From Bacteroidales bacterium (GTDB lineage: Bacteria > Bacteroidota > Bacteroidia > Bacteroidales > P3), in contig JAFWBF010000132.1 of the NCBI GenBank assembly GCA_017507285.1, positions 1 through 14,373 on the forward strand: 14,373 nt of DNA, written 5' to 3'. Made by a program: the position numbers and the translations under genes. The notes beneath the pieces are model-generated. The model ran no database searches and was not told the origin of the DNA. It saw only the letters and a list, made by a program, of their open reading frames with translations. Below are positions 1-7,547 of the stretch, piece by piece. The first letter of the stretch is position 1. Each line of letters opens with the position of its first letter.

Positions 1-1222
1 GAGCACCTAGTATAAGGTCGGTCTTGGCATCGATAATAATCTTGATAAACCCATCGCGGCTACCTGCAGCAGTAGCTTTGCCACTGGCTGTGAATGGGAA
101 CTTGCCTACCAATATTTCGTAGCCTGCTTCTTTGGCAGCCTTTTCGGTCATACCTACCGATGCTACTTCGGGAGTGGTATAGGTACAGCCGGGTATGTTT
201 TTATAGTTGACCGGAGTCGGGTCTTGGCCGGCAATCTTTTCAACACATACCAGGGCTTCGGCCGATGCCACGTGGGCCAATGCAGGACCGTGAACCACAT
301 CGCCAATAGCGTAATAGCCTTCTACGTTGGTGCGATAGTAGTCGTCAACAACTATCTTTGTACGTTCTACTTCTATTCCTACTTCTTCCAATCCGAGGTC
401 TTCCAAGTTGGTAATAACACCTACAGCCGAAAGTACTATATCGGCATCCACCACTTCGGTACCTTTTTTGGTTTGGATAGTTACATGGCATACGTCGCCA
501 TCAATATCCACTTTCTCTACCGACGATGACGTCATCACCTTCATACCCATCTTGCGGAACGAGCGGCTTATTTGGGCCGAAACGTCGTCGTCTTCGTTAG
601 GAACGATGTTTGGCATAAATTCTACCAATGTAACTTGTACACCTATTGATTGATAGAAGAAAGCGAACTCGCTACCTATAGCACCCGAACCTACCACTAC
701 CATCGTTTTTGGCAACTGGGGCAAAGTCATGGCTTGGCGATAGCCTATTATCTTTTTGCCGTCTTGAGGAAGGTTTGGAAGGTTGCGCGAGCGAGCACCA
801 GTGGCTATAATAATGTGGTTGGCTTCGTATGTTGCCACTTCTCCTTCGGCATTAGTTACCTCAACTTTTTTGCCGGGTTTTACCTTTCCGGTACCGGCTA
901 TAACATCTACTTTGTTCTTTTTCAACAAAAACTGTACGCCTTTGCTCATCGTATCGGCCACTCCGCGGCTGCGAGCCACCATGGCTTCCAAATCCGGAGT
1001 GATGGGCTGAGCAGCCACACCGTAGTTTGCTGCATGCGATACATAGTTATACACTTGAGCGCTCTTCAAAAGAGCTTTGGTAGGAATACAACCCCAATTA
1101 AGGCATATTCCGCCCAAATTTTCACGTTCAACAACGGCAGTTTTAAATCCCAACTGTGCCGATTTTATGGCAGCTACATAGCCTCCCGGGCCGCTACCTA
1201 TTACTATAACATCGTAATTCAT
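1..1222 (-). CDS. lpdA: Dihydrolipoyl dehydrogenase (E3), 3' end cut by window edge
   Basis: This flavoprotein reoxidises the dihydrolipoyl groups of 2-oxoacid dehydrogenase complexes and/or the glycine cleavage system, passing electrons through FAD to NAD+. Translation of the minus strand from ATG at 1222 gives 407 residues with no stop before the edge. Visible landmarks are the FAD-binding GSGPGG at residues 9-14, the redox disulfide in GGICLNWGCIP (Cys40 and Cys45), a second Rossmann motif VVVGSGAIGSEFA in the NAD domain, and the YYAIGDVVHG FAD-closing motif. Family members are usually about 450-475 residues, so the last part of the dimerisation domain, with the HPT-type His/Glu pair, lies outside the window. 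A Bacteroidota-type promoter lies about 90 bases upstream. The identification rests on full motif order and is firm; which 2-oxoacid complex it serves cannot be told here. Confidence 0.96.
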   Translation of the reverse strand, partial: MNYDVIVIGSGPGGYVAAIKSAQLGFKTAVVERENLGGICLNWGCIPTKALLKSAQVYNYVSHAANYGVAAQPITPDLEAMVARSRGVADTMSKGVQFLLKKNKVDVIAGTGKVKPGKKVEVTNAEGEVATYEANHIIIATGARSRNLPNLPQDGKKIIGYRQAMTLPQLPKTMVVVGSGAIGSEFAFFYQSIGVQVTLVEFMPNIVPNEDDDVSAQISRSFRKMGMKVMTSSSVEKVDIDGDVCHVTIQTKKGTEVVDADIVLSAVGVITNLEDLGLEEVGIEVERTKIVVDDYYRTNVEGYYAIGDVVHGPALAHVASAEALVCVEKIAGQDPTPVNYKNIPGCTYTTPEVASVGMTEKAAKEAGYEILVGKFPFTASGKATAAGSRDGFIKIIIDAKTDLILGA

Positions 1223-1314
1223 TGTATTATATTTTATTTATTTTCTTGCTTTACCATTGTAATAATCTATTCCAACGACAGTTTCACAATACAACGCATT
1301 GTTCAAACTGCCTG

Positions 1315-1345
1315 CAAATGTACATAAAAATTTCGACTTTAACAT
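1315..1345 (-). promoter_or_regulatory. Predicted Bacteroidota-type promoter for lpdA
   Basis: Read on the minus strand, 1322-1315 is TACATTTG, an exact match to the Bacteroidota -7 consensus TAnnTTTG. Twenty bases upstream is ATG (1345-1343) in place of the ideal -33 TTG, so only two of three bases fit there. Transcription would start near 1310, giving a leader of roughly 90 bases. The match is by eye and the start is untested. Confidence 0.5.
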
Positions 1346-1428
1346 GTGTGCTCATACTATTTTTTACACACGCCATGCCCTGACAAGCCTCGATAACCTC
1401 GCAATGCGTTCAACTATGTCGCAATTTT

Positions 1429-1797
1429 TTATCTCAAAGTACTCTCCACTGCCTTTATCCTATCGTCGATATCTATCATATTTATCAAACTGAATCCTCC
1501 CTGAAAGTCGGCAAAATCGTCCTTCAACTTACGAACAGCCTTTTTGGCATTGGCCATCTTTTGCCTTAATGCTGCAGCCTCTGTACAACAGTTATTTTGG
1601 GGGACAGGAACTTCTTTTGCTCTCTGTTCCAACTTAGAATAGTCGGCTTTCAAATTCTCGTAATCGACATTCAATGCAGTGTATTTAGCTTCCAGCTCGG
1701 AATACTGAGCTTTCAAGCTTTCCAATTCGGCAGTCTTATCTTCGGCACATGCCGACATCAAAACCACTGCAACAAACATTAAACATATTTTTCTCAT
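1429..1797 (-). CDS. Small coiled-coil lipoprotein
   Basis: A 122-residue predicted lipoprotein of unknown function. Residues 1-16 form a signal peptide with basic MRK start and hydrophobic core, ending in the lipobox LMSAC with Cys17 as the lipidation site. Residues 21-60 are an almost perfect heptad repeat: Leu at 28, 35, 42, 49 and 56 alternates with Tyr at 32, 39, 46 and 53, predicting a parallel coiled coil. A CysCys pair follows at 70-71, then a second charged helical stretch (about 76-98). The design resembles small Lpp-like outer-membrane lipoproteins, but there is no sequence evidence for peptidoglycan linkage. The gene starts 43 bases after xerD with no clear promoter in between, so it may be co-transcribed with mtgA and xerD. 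No clear intrinsic terminator was seen after it. Confidence 0.8.
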   Translation of the reverse strand: MRKICLMFVAVVLMSACAEDKTAELESLKAQYSELEAKYTALNVDYENLKADYSKLEQRAKEVPVPQNNCCTEAAALRQKMANAKKAVRKLKDDFADFQGGFSLINMIDIDDRIKAVESTLR

Positions 1798-1840
1798 ATA
1801 ATATAGTATTTATAAATAAACATTCTTTTCTTGCAACAAG

Positions 1841-2776
1841 TCAGTCGTTTTCTGAATTAGTTTTCCTATAACGTGGATGATATTCACGTATTGTTTTACG
1901 CAAATAAGAACGCGAAACATGGGTATATATTTCTGTAGTTGTGATTGATGAATGGCCCAACATATCCTGTACGGCACGCAGGTCGGCACCATTTTGTACA
2001 AGTTCTGTGGCAAAACTATGTCGCAAACTATGTGGACTTACGGTCTTGTGTATACCGGCTTTTTCCACTGCCTTTTTGATTATCATAAAGACATATACCC
2101 TCGAAAGTTTTGTTCCACGATGATTGAGAAAAACATAGTTTTCGTTTCCCGGCTTGACAGATATCTGTGTACGTACTAGGGATATATAGTTTTCCAACAG
2201 CTTTATGGCTCTTGAGTTGATAGGCACCCACCGCTGTTTATTTCCCTTGCCTGTTATAAGCAGGCACTCCTCATCCAAATACAACTGAGACAAAGTAAGT
2301 TCCACCAACTCCGACACACGCAGTCCACAACCATACAAAACTTCGATAATTACAGTATTTCTAGCTTCGTCGGGCTTGCTATTGTCAAGTGTAGCCAACA
2401 TCCTGTCGATCTCGGCATTACTAAGTACATCAGGAAGTTTTCGCGTTGTGCGAGGCACATCAAGCAAATCGGCAGGATTTTCCTGTATAGCATCTTCCAC
2501 AAGCAAATACTTAAAAAACATTCTTATCCCCGATATCATACGACACTGTGTAGTCAAAGCTATTTCGGTTGTATTCAAGTCTTTCAGAAAATCTTGCAAA
2601 TCGGTAAGTTTTATCTCCTCAGGCAAAAGCCCCACCTTACGTGAATATTCCGAAAGATACGACACATCATGTATATATGCATCTATAGAGTTTGGCAAAA
2701 GACCTTTCTCCAATTTTAGAAACATTTCAAAGTCATGTATAGTCCTATTCCACACAAGTACAATATCCTTTTCCAT
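1841..2776 (-). CDS. xerD: Site-specific tyrosine recombinase XerD
   Basis: Tyrosine recombinase of the XerC/XerD type, which resolves chromosome dimers at dif during division. An N-terminal SAM-like DNA-binding domain (FLKLEKGLLPNSIDAY) is followed by the catalytic domain with every active-site residue. Numbered from the longer TTG start at 2785, these are Arg156 (YGCGLRVSEL), Lys180 (TGKGNKQR), His252 and Arg255 (SPHSLRHSFAT), His278 (LGHSS) and nucleophile Tyr287 (TEIYTHV). I chose ATG at 2776, giving 311 residues, because the upstream in-frame start at 2785 is TTG with no better ribosome site; the difference is three residues. Length and motifs fit housekeeping XerD rather than an integron or phage integrase, and no attachment site or mobile cargo lies beside it. 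It starts 15 bases after mtgA, suggesting one transcript. Confidence 0.93.
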   Translation of the reverse strand: MEKDIVLVWNRTIHDFEMFLKLEKGLLPNSIDAYIHDVSYLSEYSRKVGLLPEEIKLTDLQDFLKDLNTTEIALTTQCRMISGIRMFFKYLLVEDAIQENPADLLDVPRTTRKLPDVLSNAEIDRMLATLDNSKPDEARNTVIIEVLYGCGLRVSELVELTLSQLYLDEECLLITGKGNKQRWVPINSRAIKLLENYISLVRTQISVKPGNENYVFLNHRGTKLSRVYVFMIIKKAVEKAGIHKTVSPHSLRHSFATELVQNGADLRAVQDMLGHSSITTTEIYTHVSRSYLRKTIREYHPRYRKTNSEND

Positions 2777-2791
2777 ATCTTTCAAAATTTT

Positions 2792-3535
2792 TTAGTTACC
2801 TTTCTTTAGTTTTTCTACAGGCGAAAGATTCACCTTTGTCATTCTCCTAGCTATTAGTGCTGTACGTTTCTTGAAATAAGGGGTTGCTTTATGCGGATTG
2901 CGTTTGAGCGGACTAGGCAATGTAACTGCTAGCTGTGCAGCCTCGTTTCGTGTAAGTTTCTTTGCCGACTTTCCAAAATAATGCTGTGCTGCAGCTTCGC
3001 ATCCATAAATACCATCGCCAAACTCTACAATATTGAGATACACTTCCATTATTCGCTCCTTACTCCACATCAGTTCTATCAACACCGTGAAATAAGCCTC
3101 AAAAGCCTTACGCAAATAAGTTCTATGGTGTGGCAAAAAAGCATTCTTTGCCGTCTGCATCGATATGGTGCTACCACCACGTATACGTCCGTTGGTATTC
3201 GATTTGTTTTCTTCGTAACTCTTCTTTATTTGTTCCAAATCAAAACCATTATGTTCCATAAACTTACCATCTTCTGCAGCCACAACAGCATTTATCAGAT
3301 AGGGCGATATGTCTTCGATATCCACATAATCACGTTTAAACCTCAAAGGCCTATTGTCATCAATTGCCTGCTGAAAAAATCGTTTTACCATCAATGGCGT
3401 AAGTGGAGGTTCGACAAACTTGTACAGCAAAGTAAAAAACAAACTTATGCCAATAAAAACAAGGATAAGTTTTGATACAAACCTTAGCATTCTTCTCATC
3501 AGAGGTTTCTTTGTGGTACTAGTTTGTCTACCCAT
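2792..3535 (-). CDS. mtgA: Monofunctional biosynthetic peptidoglycan transglycosylase (GT51)
   Basis: Membrane-anchored glycosyltransferase that polymerises lipid II into glycan strands, without a transpeptidase domain. From ATG at 3535 the protein has 247 residues. A basic N-terminus is followed by one membrane helix (about 19-38) and then the GT51 domain. Motif 1 is AVVAAEDGKFMEHNGFD with catalytic Glu88, motif 2 is RGGSTISMQTAKN (about 119-131), and motif 3 includes RIMEVYLNIVEFGDGIYG with the second conserved Glu171. Length is normal for MtgA. The open frame extends upstream to a TTG at 3583, but that start would add 16 atypical residues and would lie inside the terminator of the preceding gene, so ATG 3535 is preferred. 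It probably leads the mtgA-xerD-lipoprotein unit. I could not find a convincing promoter in the short gap after the terminator. Confidence 0.93.
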   Translation of the reverse strand: MGRQTSTTKKPLMRRMLRFVSKLILVFIGISLFFTLLYKFVEPPLTPLMVKRFFQQAIDDNRPLRFKRDYVDIEDISPYLINAVVAAEDGKFMEHNGFDLEQIKKSYEENKSNTNGRIRGGSTISMQTAKNAFLPHHRTYLRKAFEAYFTVLIELMWSKERIMEVYLNIVEFGDGIYGCEAAAQHYFGKSAKKLTRNEAAQLAVTLPSPLKRNPHKATPYFKKRTALIARRMTKVNLSPVEKLKKGN

Positions 3536-3561
3536 ACAATAACATATATAATATCTTATAC

Positions 3562-3595
3562 AAAAAAAGAAGGCGAAGAACAAATCTTCCCCTTC
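3562..3595 (-). terminator. Rho-independent terminator after the YD-repeat-like gene
   Basis: On the minus strand the sequence reads GAAGG-G-GAAGA-TTTGT-TCTTC-G-CCTTC followed directly by seven T. This is a 5+5 bp stem with one internal G/G mismatch, a 5-base loop and a U-tract. It lies 27 bases beyond the stop at 3622 and upstream of mtgA, so it separates the two transcripts. An overlapping smaller inverted repeat, CTTCAA-TAAAT-TTGAAG at 3592-3608, could compete with it. Confidence 0.72.
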
Positions 3596-3621
3596 AATAA
3601 ATTTGAAGACAAAATAATTAT

Positions 3622-4407
3622 CTATTTGTAGTATTCATAAATTCTGTCTATTATCATCACAGGATATATCTCACCTTTTTCTACTGCAAATTCAACCTTT
3701 TCTATCCAATTGCCATAATCGTCATACTTATAGCTAAACATCTGAACAGTAACGATTGGCTCTTCATCGTCGTAATAATCAAAAGTGGTTTGAGTTGTTA
3801 CTTCACCATGATCATCGTATTCAAAAAATACTTCCTGCACTTTGGTATCTGTTCTATCGTATACAGTGGAAACCCATAAATGACCATCATCGTAATATTT
3901 ATACACCTCTCTACGTCTCACATCATTATGTCGGTCGTTATATGAACGTTGCGATACTACACCATCTTTATCATAACTTACGTGCATTCTGTTTTCCAAA
4001 TCCATCTCTTGGTCGTAGGTTATAACTTCCACCAACTGATTTGCAGGATTGAAAGAATAATATGTTCTACCTATCACCGAGTCTTGAGGATCTATTGCTT
4101 GATCGAGAGATATATTTCCAATACCATCTCTTTTATGCCGAATACGAAATATTAATTCTTCTTCGCCTGTAAAATATTTTACATCTATTTTCTTTCCCGA
4201 TCTCTCATAACGTATCTGAGAACTTTCCAATTTTAAAGTTTTCTCGGGGTTTGTTTGAGTTCCAAAAGCCTCATACAACACTTCTGTTATTTTTTTAACA
4301 GGTCCTTTATATCCATCATATTCAACATCCGGTTTTAGCACAGGAACCTGTGCAAAAGTTATAAATGAGCCGGATAAAAACACTGCCAACGCTACCTTTA
4401 ATTTCAT
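3622..4407 (-). CDS. Secreted YD/RHS-repeat-like protein of unknown function
   Basis: A 261-residue exported protein. Residues 1-19 form a Sec signal peptide (basic MKLK, hydrophobic core, likely cut after FA before QVPV) with no lipobox. The rest is rich in Tyr and Asp and contains at least five degenerate units resembling YD (RHS) repeats: YYSFNPANQLVEVITYD (about 116-132), VSYDKDGVVSQRSYN (143-157), YKYYDDGHLWVSTVYD (169-184), FEYDDHGEVTTQTTFD (195-210) and YKYDDYGNWIEKVEF (226-240), spaced by roughly 26-31 residues. That suggests a beta-rich periplasmic or surface protein of the kind common in Bacteroidota; no enzyme motif is visible and no toxin domain follows. It has its own predicted promoter and terminator and so appears monocistronic. 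Function is unknown. Confidence 0.82.
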   Translation of the reverse strand: MKLKVALAVFLSGSFITFAQVPVLKPDVEYDGYKGPVKKITEVLYEAFGTQTNPEKTLKLESSQIRYERSGKKIDVKYFTGEEELIFRIRHKRDGIGNISLDQAIDPQDSVIGRTYYSFNPANQLVEVITYDQEMDLENRMHVSYDKDGVVSQRSYNDRHNDVRRREVYKYYDDGHLWVSTVYDRTDTKVQEVFFEYDDHGEVTTQTTFDYYDDEEPIVTVQMFSYKYDDYGNWIEKVEFAVEKGEIYPVMIIDRIYEYYK

Positions 4408-4460
4408 ATCAGTCTGTTTATATGTTATATATATAGTTTAATTCTATTATTTTTATTTTT

Positions 4461-4490
4461 CAAAGGTACAAAAAAAGTTTGAATCAACAA
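4461..4490 (-). promoter_or_regulatory. Predicted Bacteroidota-type promoter for the YD-repeat-like gene
   Basis: On the minus strand, TTG at 4490-4488 is followed by 19 bases and TACCTTTG at 4468-4461. This is an exact fit to the Bacteroidota pattern TTG-N19-TAnnTTTG. The predicted start near 4455 leaves an AT-rich leader of about 50 bases before ATG 4407. It is the best-matching promoter in the window. Confidence 0.68.
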
Positions 4491-4497
4491 TAGTATT

Positions 4498-5961
4498 CTA
4501 TCTTTTTTTATCTAAAGGGAATGTTTCATCACTTTTTTTATCCTTATTATCCCCCTTCAACCATTTTGAATTTACAAAAAATCCTTCTCCGGGTTTGGCT
4601 GTTGAATAACTATGCACTTTACCCTCCGGATTTATCAGCATAAAATGTGGATACGAACGTACACCAAACATATCCAACATCTTGTAATTATTATCAAAAT
4701 GTAGCCACGTCCATTTGTTGTATTTTGTGCCGTTCTTTGAATTCTTCAAAAAATGATAAAGTTTTTGAAACTCTCTATCACATGATATCGTAACAAACTC
4801 CATATTGCTACTCTTTGTAACACTATCGTGCAAGAATGCCAATGTTTCAATCTCACATATCGAATGTACTTCAGATACTCTTACAAAACTCAAATAAATC
4901 CATTTGCCTTTAAAATCAGCTAGCGATATCATCTCCTTATCCACATTAGGTAATCTGAATTCTGGAAGCTCTACCTCTTTCGAAACCTCTGTAAAAGTAT
5001 TTAGTATATTGCGAGCTATAACTCTATGTTTAGGAAACTTGCTTTCATTTTCAAATCTCTTAAGCATCTCCACAACCATTTTATGATTGTAACAATCGTT
5101 ATAATAAGATTCTTGCAAGGCTTTCAACGCAACCAGCTCTCTCAACTGTTCATGTTGCAATATAGGATCTATACCTATAGAGTCTAGATACTTAAACAAA
5201 TCGCCCTCATCTACCCATCGAGACAAGGTTTCAATAGGCAACTGCTTCGTACCTCGTGATATATAATTTGAAAAAAAGCTATTAAACAATGATGTGTATC
5301 CCTCATCATCATATTGGATTAGCTGCCCTTTAAAATATTCATCAGCTATCTTTTTTGGAGGCTGCAATCGCAAAAGGTACTGCAATTCGGCTATCTTATG
5401 CTTCTTATAACTGATAAAAAATTGATTCTCACTATCACTCCAAACATTATTCAACGCTGTTAACATTGTATCTATCCTCTTTGCATCCTTCTTGAATCGG
5501 AAATCCAAAAACATTCTATATTTCAATATCATTTCCGATTCAACACTATCAAATGCCGATATCTGGTAATTCAAATCATCATCGGCCAACCCAATAAACT
5601 CTACGGGCAATGCAACAGGATTTTGATATACATTCATTTTCTCATCTATATTCCACTTGAATTCGTGAATAACAAGCTCATAGTCCTTTCCCGGTTCAAC
5701 AAAGAAAGACTGCGAATAATTCTCTATTTGGATAAACACCAATGTAGGGTATTTCACAGTGAAAGCAAACTCGAAAATTTGATTATCACCTATCTTGTAA
5801 GAATCCAACAACAGTTCCTGCTTGGAAAATTTATCGGCATCTTTGTATATTTCTATAGTTTTGCCTTTTGCATTAATGGTTTTACCTTTCACAGAAACAT
5901 TCTGCGAAGCTATAGTAAGAGTGCAAACCATCAATAACACTACTGCTATCAGTCTTTTCAT
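4498..5961 (-). CDS. Exported TlpA-like thioredoxin-fold protein lacking the CxxC motif
   Basis: A 487-residue protein with a Sec signal peptide (about 1-19, IAS before QN) and no proper lipobox. Residues 20-100 resemble the beta-rich DUF4369-type domain found ahead of TlpA domains. Residues 110-320 are helical and unassigned. From about 331 (VELPEFRLPNVD) to 455 there is a redoxin/TlpA fold: core strand WIYLSFV, a TISCD strand end, and the cis-Pro loop GVRSYPHFMLINPEGKV (Pro438). Where TlpA proteins have WCGPC this protein has HSIC at 366-369, so only the second Cys is kept. It therefore probably cannot act as a normal disulfide oxidoreductase; it may bind a partner or use Cys369 alone. The gene starts 29 bases after the HAD phosphatase, as if last in that operon. 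Compare the intact paralogue at 13074-14198. Confidence 0.83.
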   Translation of the reverse strand: MKRLIAVVLLMVCTLTIASQNVSVKGKTINAKGKTIEIYKDADKFSKQELLLDSYKIGDNQIFEFAFTVKYPTLVFIQIENYSQSFFVEPGKDYELVIHEFKWNIDEKMNVYQNPVALPVEFIGLADDDLNYQISAFDSVESEMILKYRMFLDFRFKKDAKRIDTMLTALNNVWSDSENQFFISYKKHKIAELQYLLRLQPPKKIADEYFKGQLIQYDDEGYTSLFNSFFSNYISRGTKQLPIETLSRWVDEGDLFKYLDSIGIDPILQHEQLRELVALKALQESYYNDCYNHKMVVEMLKRFENESKFPKHRVIARNILNTFTEVSKEVELPEFRLPNVDKEMISLADFKGKWIYLSFVRVSEVHSICEIETLAFLHDSVTKSSNMEFVTISCDREFQKLYHFLKNSKNGTKYNKWTWLHFDNNYKMLDMFGVRSYPHFMLINPEGKVHSYSTAKPGEGFFVNSKWLKGDNKDKKSDETFPLDKKR

Positions 5962-5990
5962 TTTATTACAGTTTTTTGTTTATATTTCAT

Positions 5991-6539
5991 CTATTTACTA
6001 TCAAGCCCTTTGGCGAAATCGAAGAGCGTAGGATAACAGTAGTCCACCAAATGCGGATACTGCCTTGCCATTTCCGGATTATCACCCACTAGCACAGTTG
6101 TCATTCCGGCATTTTTGCCAAACTTCATATCGCTAAGGCTATCGCCAACCATTACCGAACGACGAAACCTTATTTCGGGAAAATCCTTTTTGGCATTCAA
6201 GGCCATACCTATATTAGGTTTGCGATAGAAACTATGTTCGCTCTCTAACCATGGCGAGAAATAAACCTTATCAATCCGACCTCCGTTTTCCGACACCTTT
6301 TTCAAAAACACATTGTGCACCTCTGTCAAATCGTCTTCCGTCATCAAGCCCTTGCCTATGCCCTGCTGATTGGTAACAATTACTATCCTACCAAAAACAA
6401 CCGAAAACATCTTCAATGCTTCCAACACCCCATTGATAATTACAAACTCATCCGGTTTTGTAACATAATTACCTATTATTCGTTCATTGAGGACCCCGTC
6501 TCTATCCAAAAAGAGTGTATATCCGGCAAAATCACGCAT
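5991..6539 (-). CDS. HAD-IIIA phosphatase, GmhB/histidinol-phosphatase-like
   Basis: A 182-residue cytoplasmic phosphatase of the HAD superfamily. Motif I is FLDRDGVLNE with nucleophile Asp12 and acid/base Asp14; motif II is IVTNQQGIGKG with Thr56; motif III is RKPNIGM with Lys106; and motif IV is MVGDSLSDM with Asp132 and Asp136. Overall length and the LDRDGVLNE and TNQQGIGKG signatures match D-glycero-manno-heptose-1,7-bisphosphate 7-phosphatase and HisB-N. However, the loop between motifs II and III (VYFSPWLESEHSFYRKP, 91-107) lacks the Cys/His residues that normally hold a structural zinc. The substrate is therefore uncertain: a sugar bisphosphate used for envelope glycans is plausible because the gene follows a GT2 glycosyltransferase by 5 bases. 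The catalytic set itself is complete. Confidence 0.86.
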   Translation of the reverse strand: MRDFAGYTLFLDRDGVLNERIIGNYVTKPDEFVIINGVLEALKMFSVVFGRIVIVTNQQGIGKGLMTEDDLTEVHNVFLKKVSENGGRIDKVYFSPWLESEHSFYRKPNIGMALNAKKDFPEIRFRRSVMVGDSLSDMKFGKNAGMTTVLVGDNPEMARQYPHLVDYCYPTLFDFAKGLDSK

Positions 6540-6544
6540 AGTTT

Positions 6545-7519
6545 TTATTTTTCTTCCTTATCGTTGCTCAACAATTCTTTTTCTATAAGATAGGTGTTTC
6601 GCGTAGGAGAATTTCTACCCATTAGTTCGGCCAAAAAGCCTGTTACAAAAAGTAGCGTTCCAAGCACTATACACAACAATGCCAAATAGAAGTAAGGACT
6701 GTCTGTTATCAATCGCATAGGTACTTGGTTTGACAAAGCTATAAGTTTTTGTACTCCCAAGACTATCACAGATATCAAGCCCAACAAAAAGAAGACGCTT
6801 CCTATAAGGCCGAAGAAATGCATAGGTTTTTTGCTAAACTTGGAGATAAACATTATAGAAAACAAATCCAAGTAACCATTGATAAATCTATCCAACCCGA
6901 ACTTGGTTACTCCAAATTCCCTCTTACGATGTTGAACCACCTTTTCGCCTATTTTTGTAAATCCTGCCCATTTGGCTATTACAGGTATATAACGGTGCAT
7001 CTCGCCATACACTTCTATACTTTTCACCACATCCTTGCGGTAGGCTTTCAGCCCACAGTTGAAGTCATGCAGTTTTATGCCGCTCATTTTTCGAGTGGTG
7101 GCATTAAACAATTTCGAAGGCAGGTTCTTTGCCAACTTCGAATCATAACGTTTTTTCTTCCAGCCCGACACCAAGTCATAGCCTTCTTCCTTTATCATTC
7201 GATATAGTTCGGGTATCTCGTCGGGGCTGTCCTGAAGGTCGGCATCCATAGTTATAACCACATCACCTTGTGCGTGTGTAAAACCTACGTTCAAGGCAGC
7301 CGATTTACCATAGTTACGTCTAAACTTAACGCCCTTATAAGCAGGATTTTCCTTCGAGAGGTTTTCTATTACTTCCCACGATTTGTCCTTACTACCATCA
7401 TCAACCATTATCACTTCGTAGGAAAATTTATGTTCGGTCATTACCCTTGTTATCCACTCGGCCAAGTGTGGCAACGATTCATCTTCGTTGAATAAGGGCA
7501 CTATTATAGATATATCCAT
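6545..7519 (-). CDS. Membrane glycosyltransferase family 2 (DPM1/GtrB-like)
   Basis: A 324-residue inner-membrane glycosyltransferase. The N-terminal GT-A domain (about 1-225) shows ISIIVPLFNEDESL, the VDDGSKDKS nucleotide-binding turn, RRNYGKSAALNVGF, and the metal-binding DAD at 92-94 within MDADLQDSPDE. Two membrane helices follow at about 235-257 and 276-299, with a charged tail. This layout is typical of enzymes that move a sugar from a nucleotide donor to a polyprenyl phosphate (DPM synthase, GtrB, ArnC relatives). The sugar and lipid cannot be read from the sequence. It sits 28 bases after the DUF4199 gene, a neighbour pair I recall as common in Bacteroidota, and 5 bases before the HAD phosphatase, implying one transcript. 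Confidence 0.92.
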   Translation of the reverse strand: MDISIIVPLFNEDESLPHLAEWITRVMTEHKFSYEVIMVDDGSKDKSWEVIENLSKENPAYKGVKFRRNYGKSAALNVGFTHAQGDVVITMDADLQDSPDEIPELYRMIKEEGYDLVSGWKKKRYDSKLAKNLPSKLFNATTRKMSGIKLHDFNCGLKAYRKDVVKSIEVYGEMHRYIPVIAKWAGFTKIGEKVVQHRKREFGVTKFGLDRFINGYLDLFSIMFISKFSKKPMHFFGLIGSVFFLLGLISVIVLGVQKLIALSNQVPMRLITDSPYFYLALLCIVLGTLLFVTGFLAELMGRNSPTRNTYLIEKELLSNDKEEK

Positions 7520-7547
7520 TATATAATTTATTTTATTTCTATGTTTA

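Noticed and set aside
650..1327. 225-codon open frame on the plus strand
   Set aside because: It is antisense to the well-supported lpdA gene and its translation shows no family features.
1343..1379. Inverted CATGTGTG / CACACGCCATG around a T-run as a terminator for the lipoprotein gene
   Set aside because: Pairing is imperfect, the loop is long and AT-rich, and the T-run lies in the loop rather than after the stem.
1841..2776. xerD as an integrase marking a mobile element
   Set aside because: Sequence and length fit housekeeping XerD, and it sits beside mtgA with no attachment-site repeats, tRNA gene or phage/conjugative genes nearby.
2777..2785. TTG start for xerD three codons upstream
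   Set aside because: ATG at 2776 is available, the TTG has no better ribosome-binding sequence, and the three extra residues add nothing conserved. It cannot be fully excluded.
3536..3583. TTG start for mtgA adding 16 residues
   Set aside because: The added residues are Phe/Tyr/Cys-rich and atypical, and the start would lie inside the terminator stem of the upstream gene.
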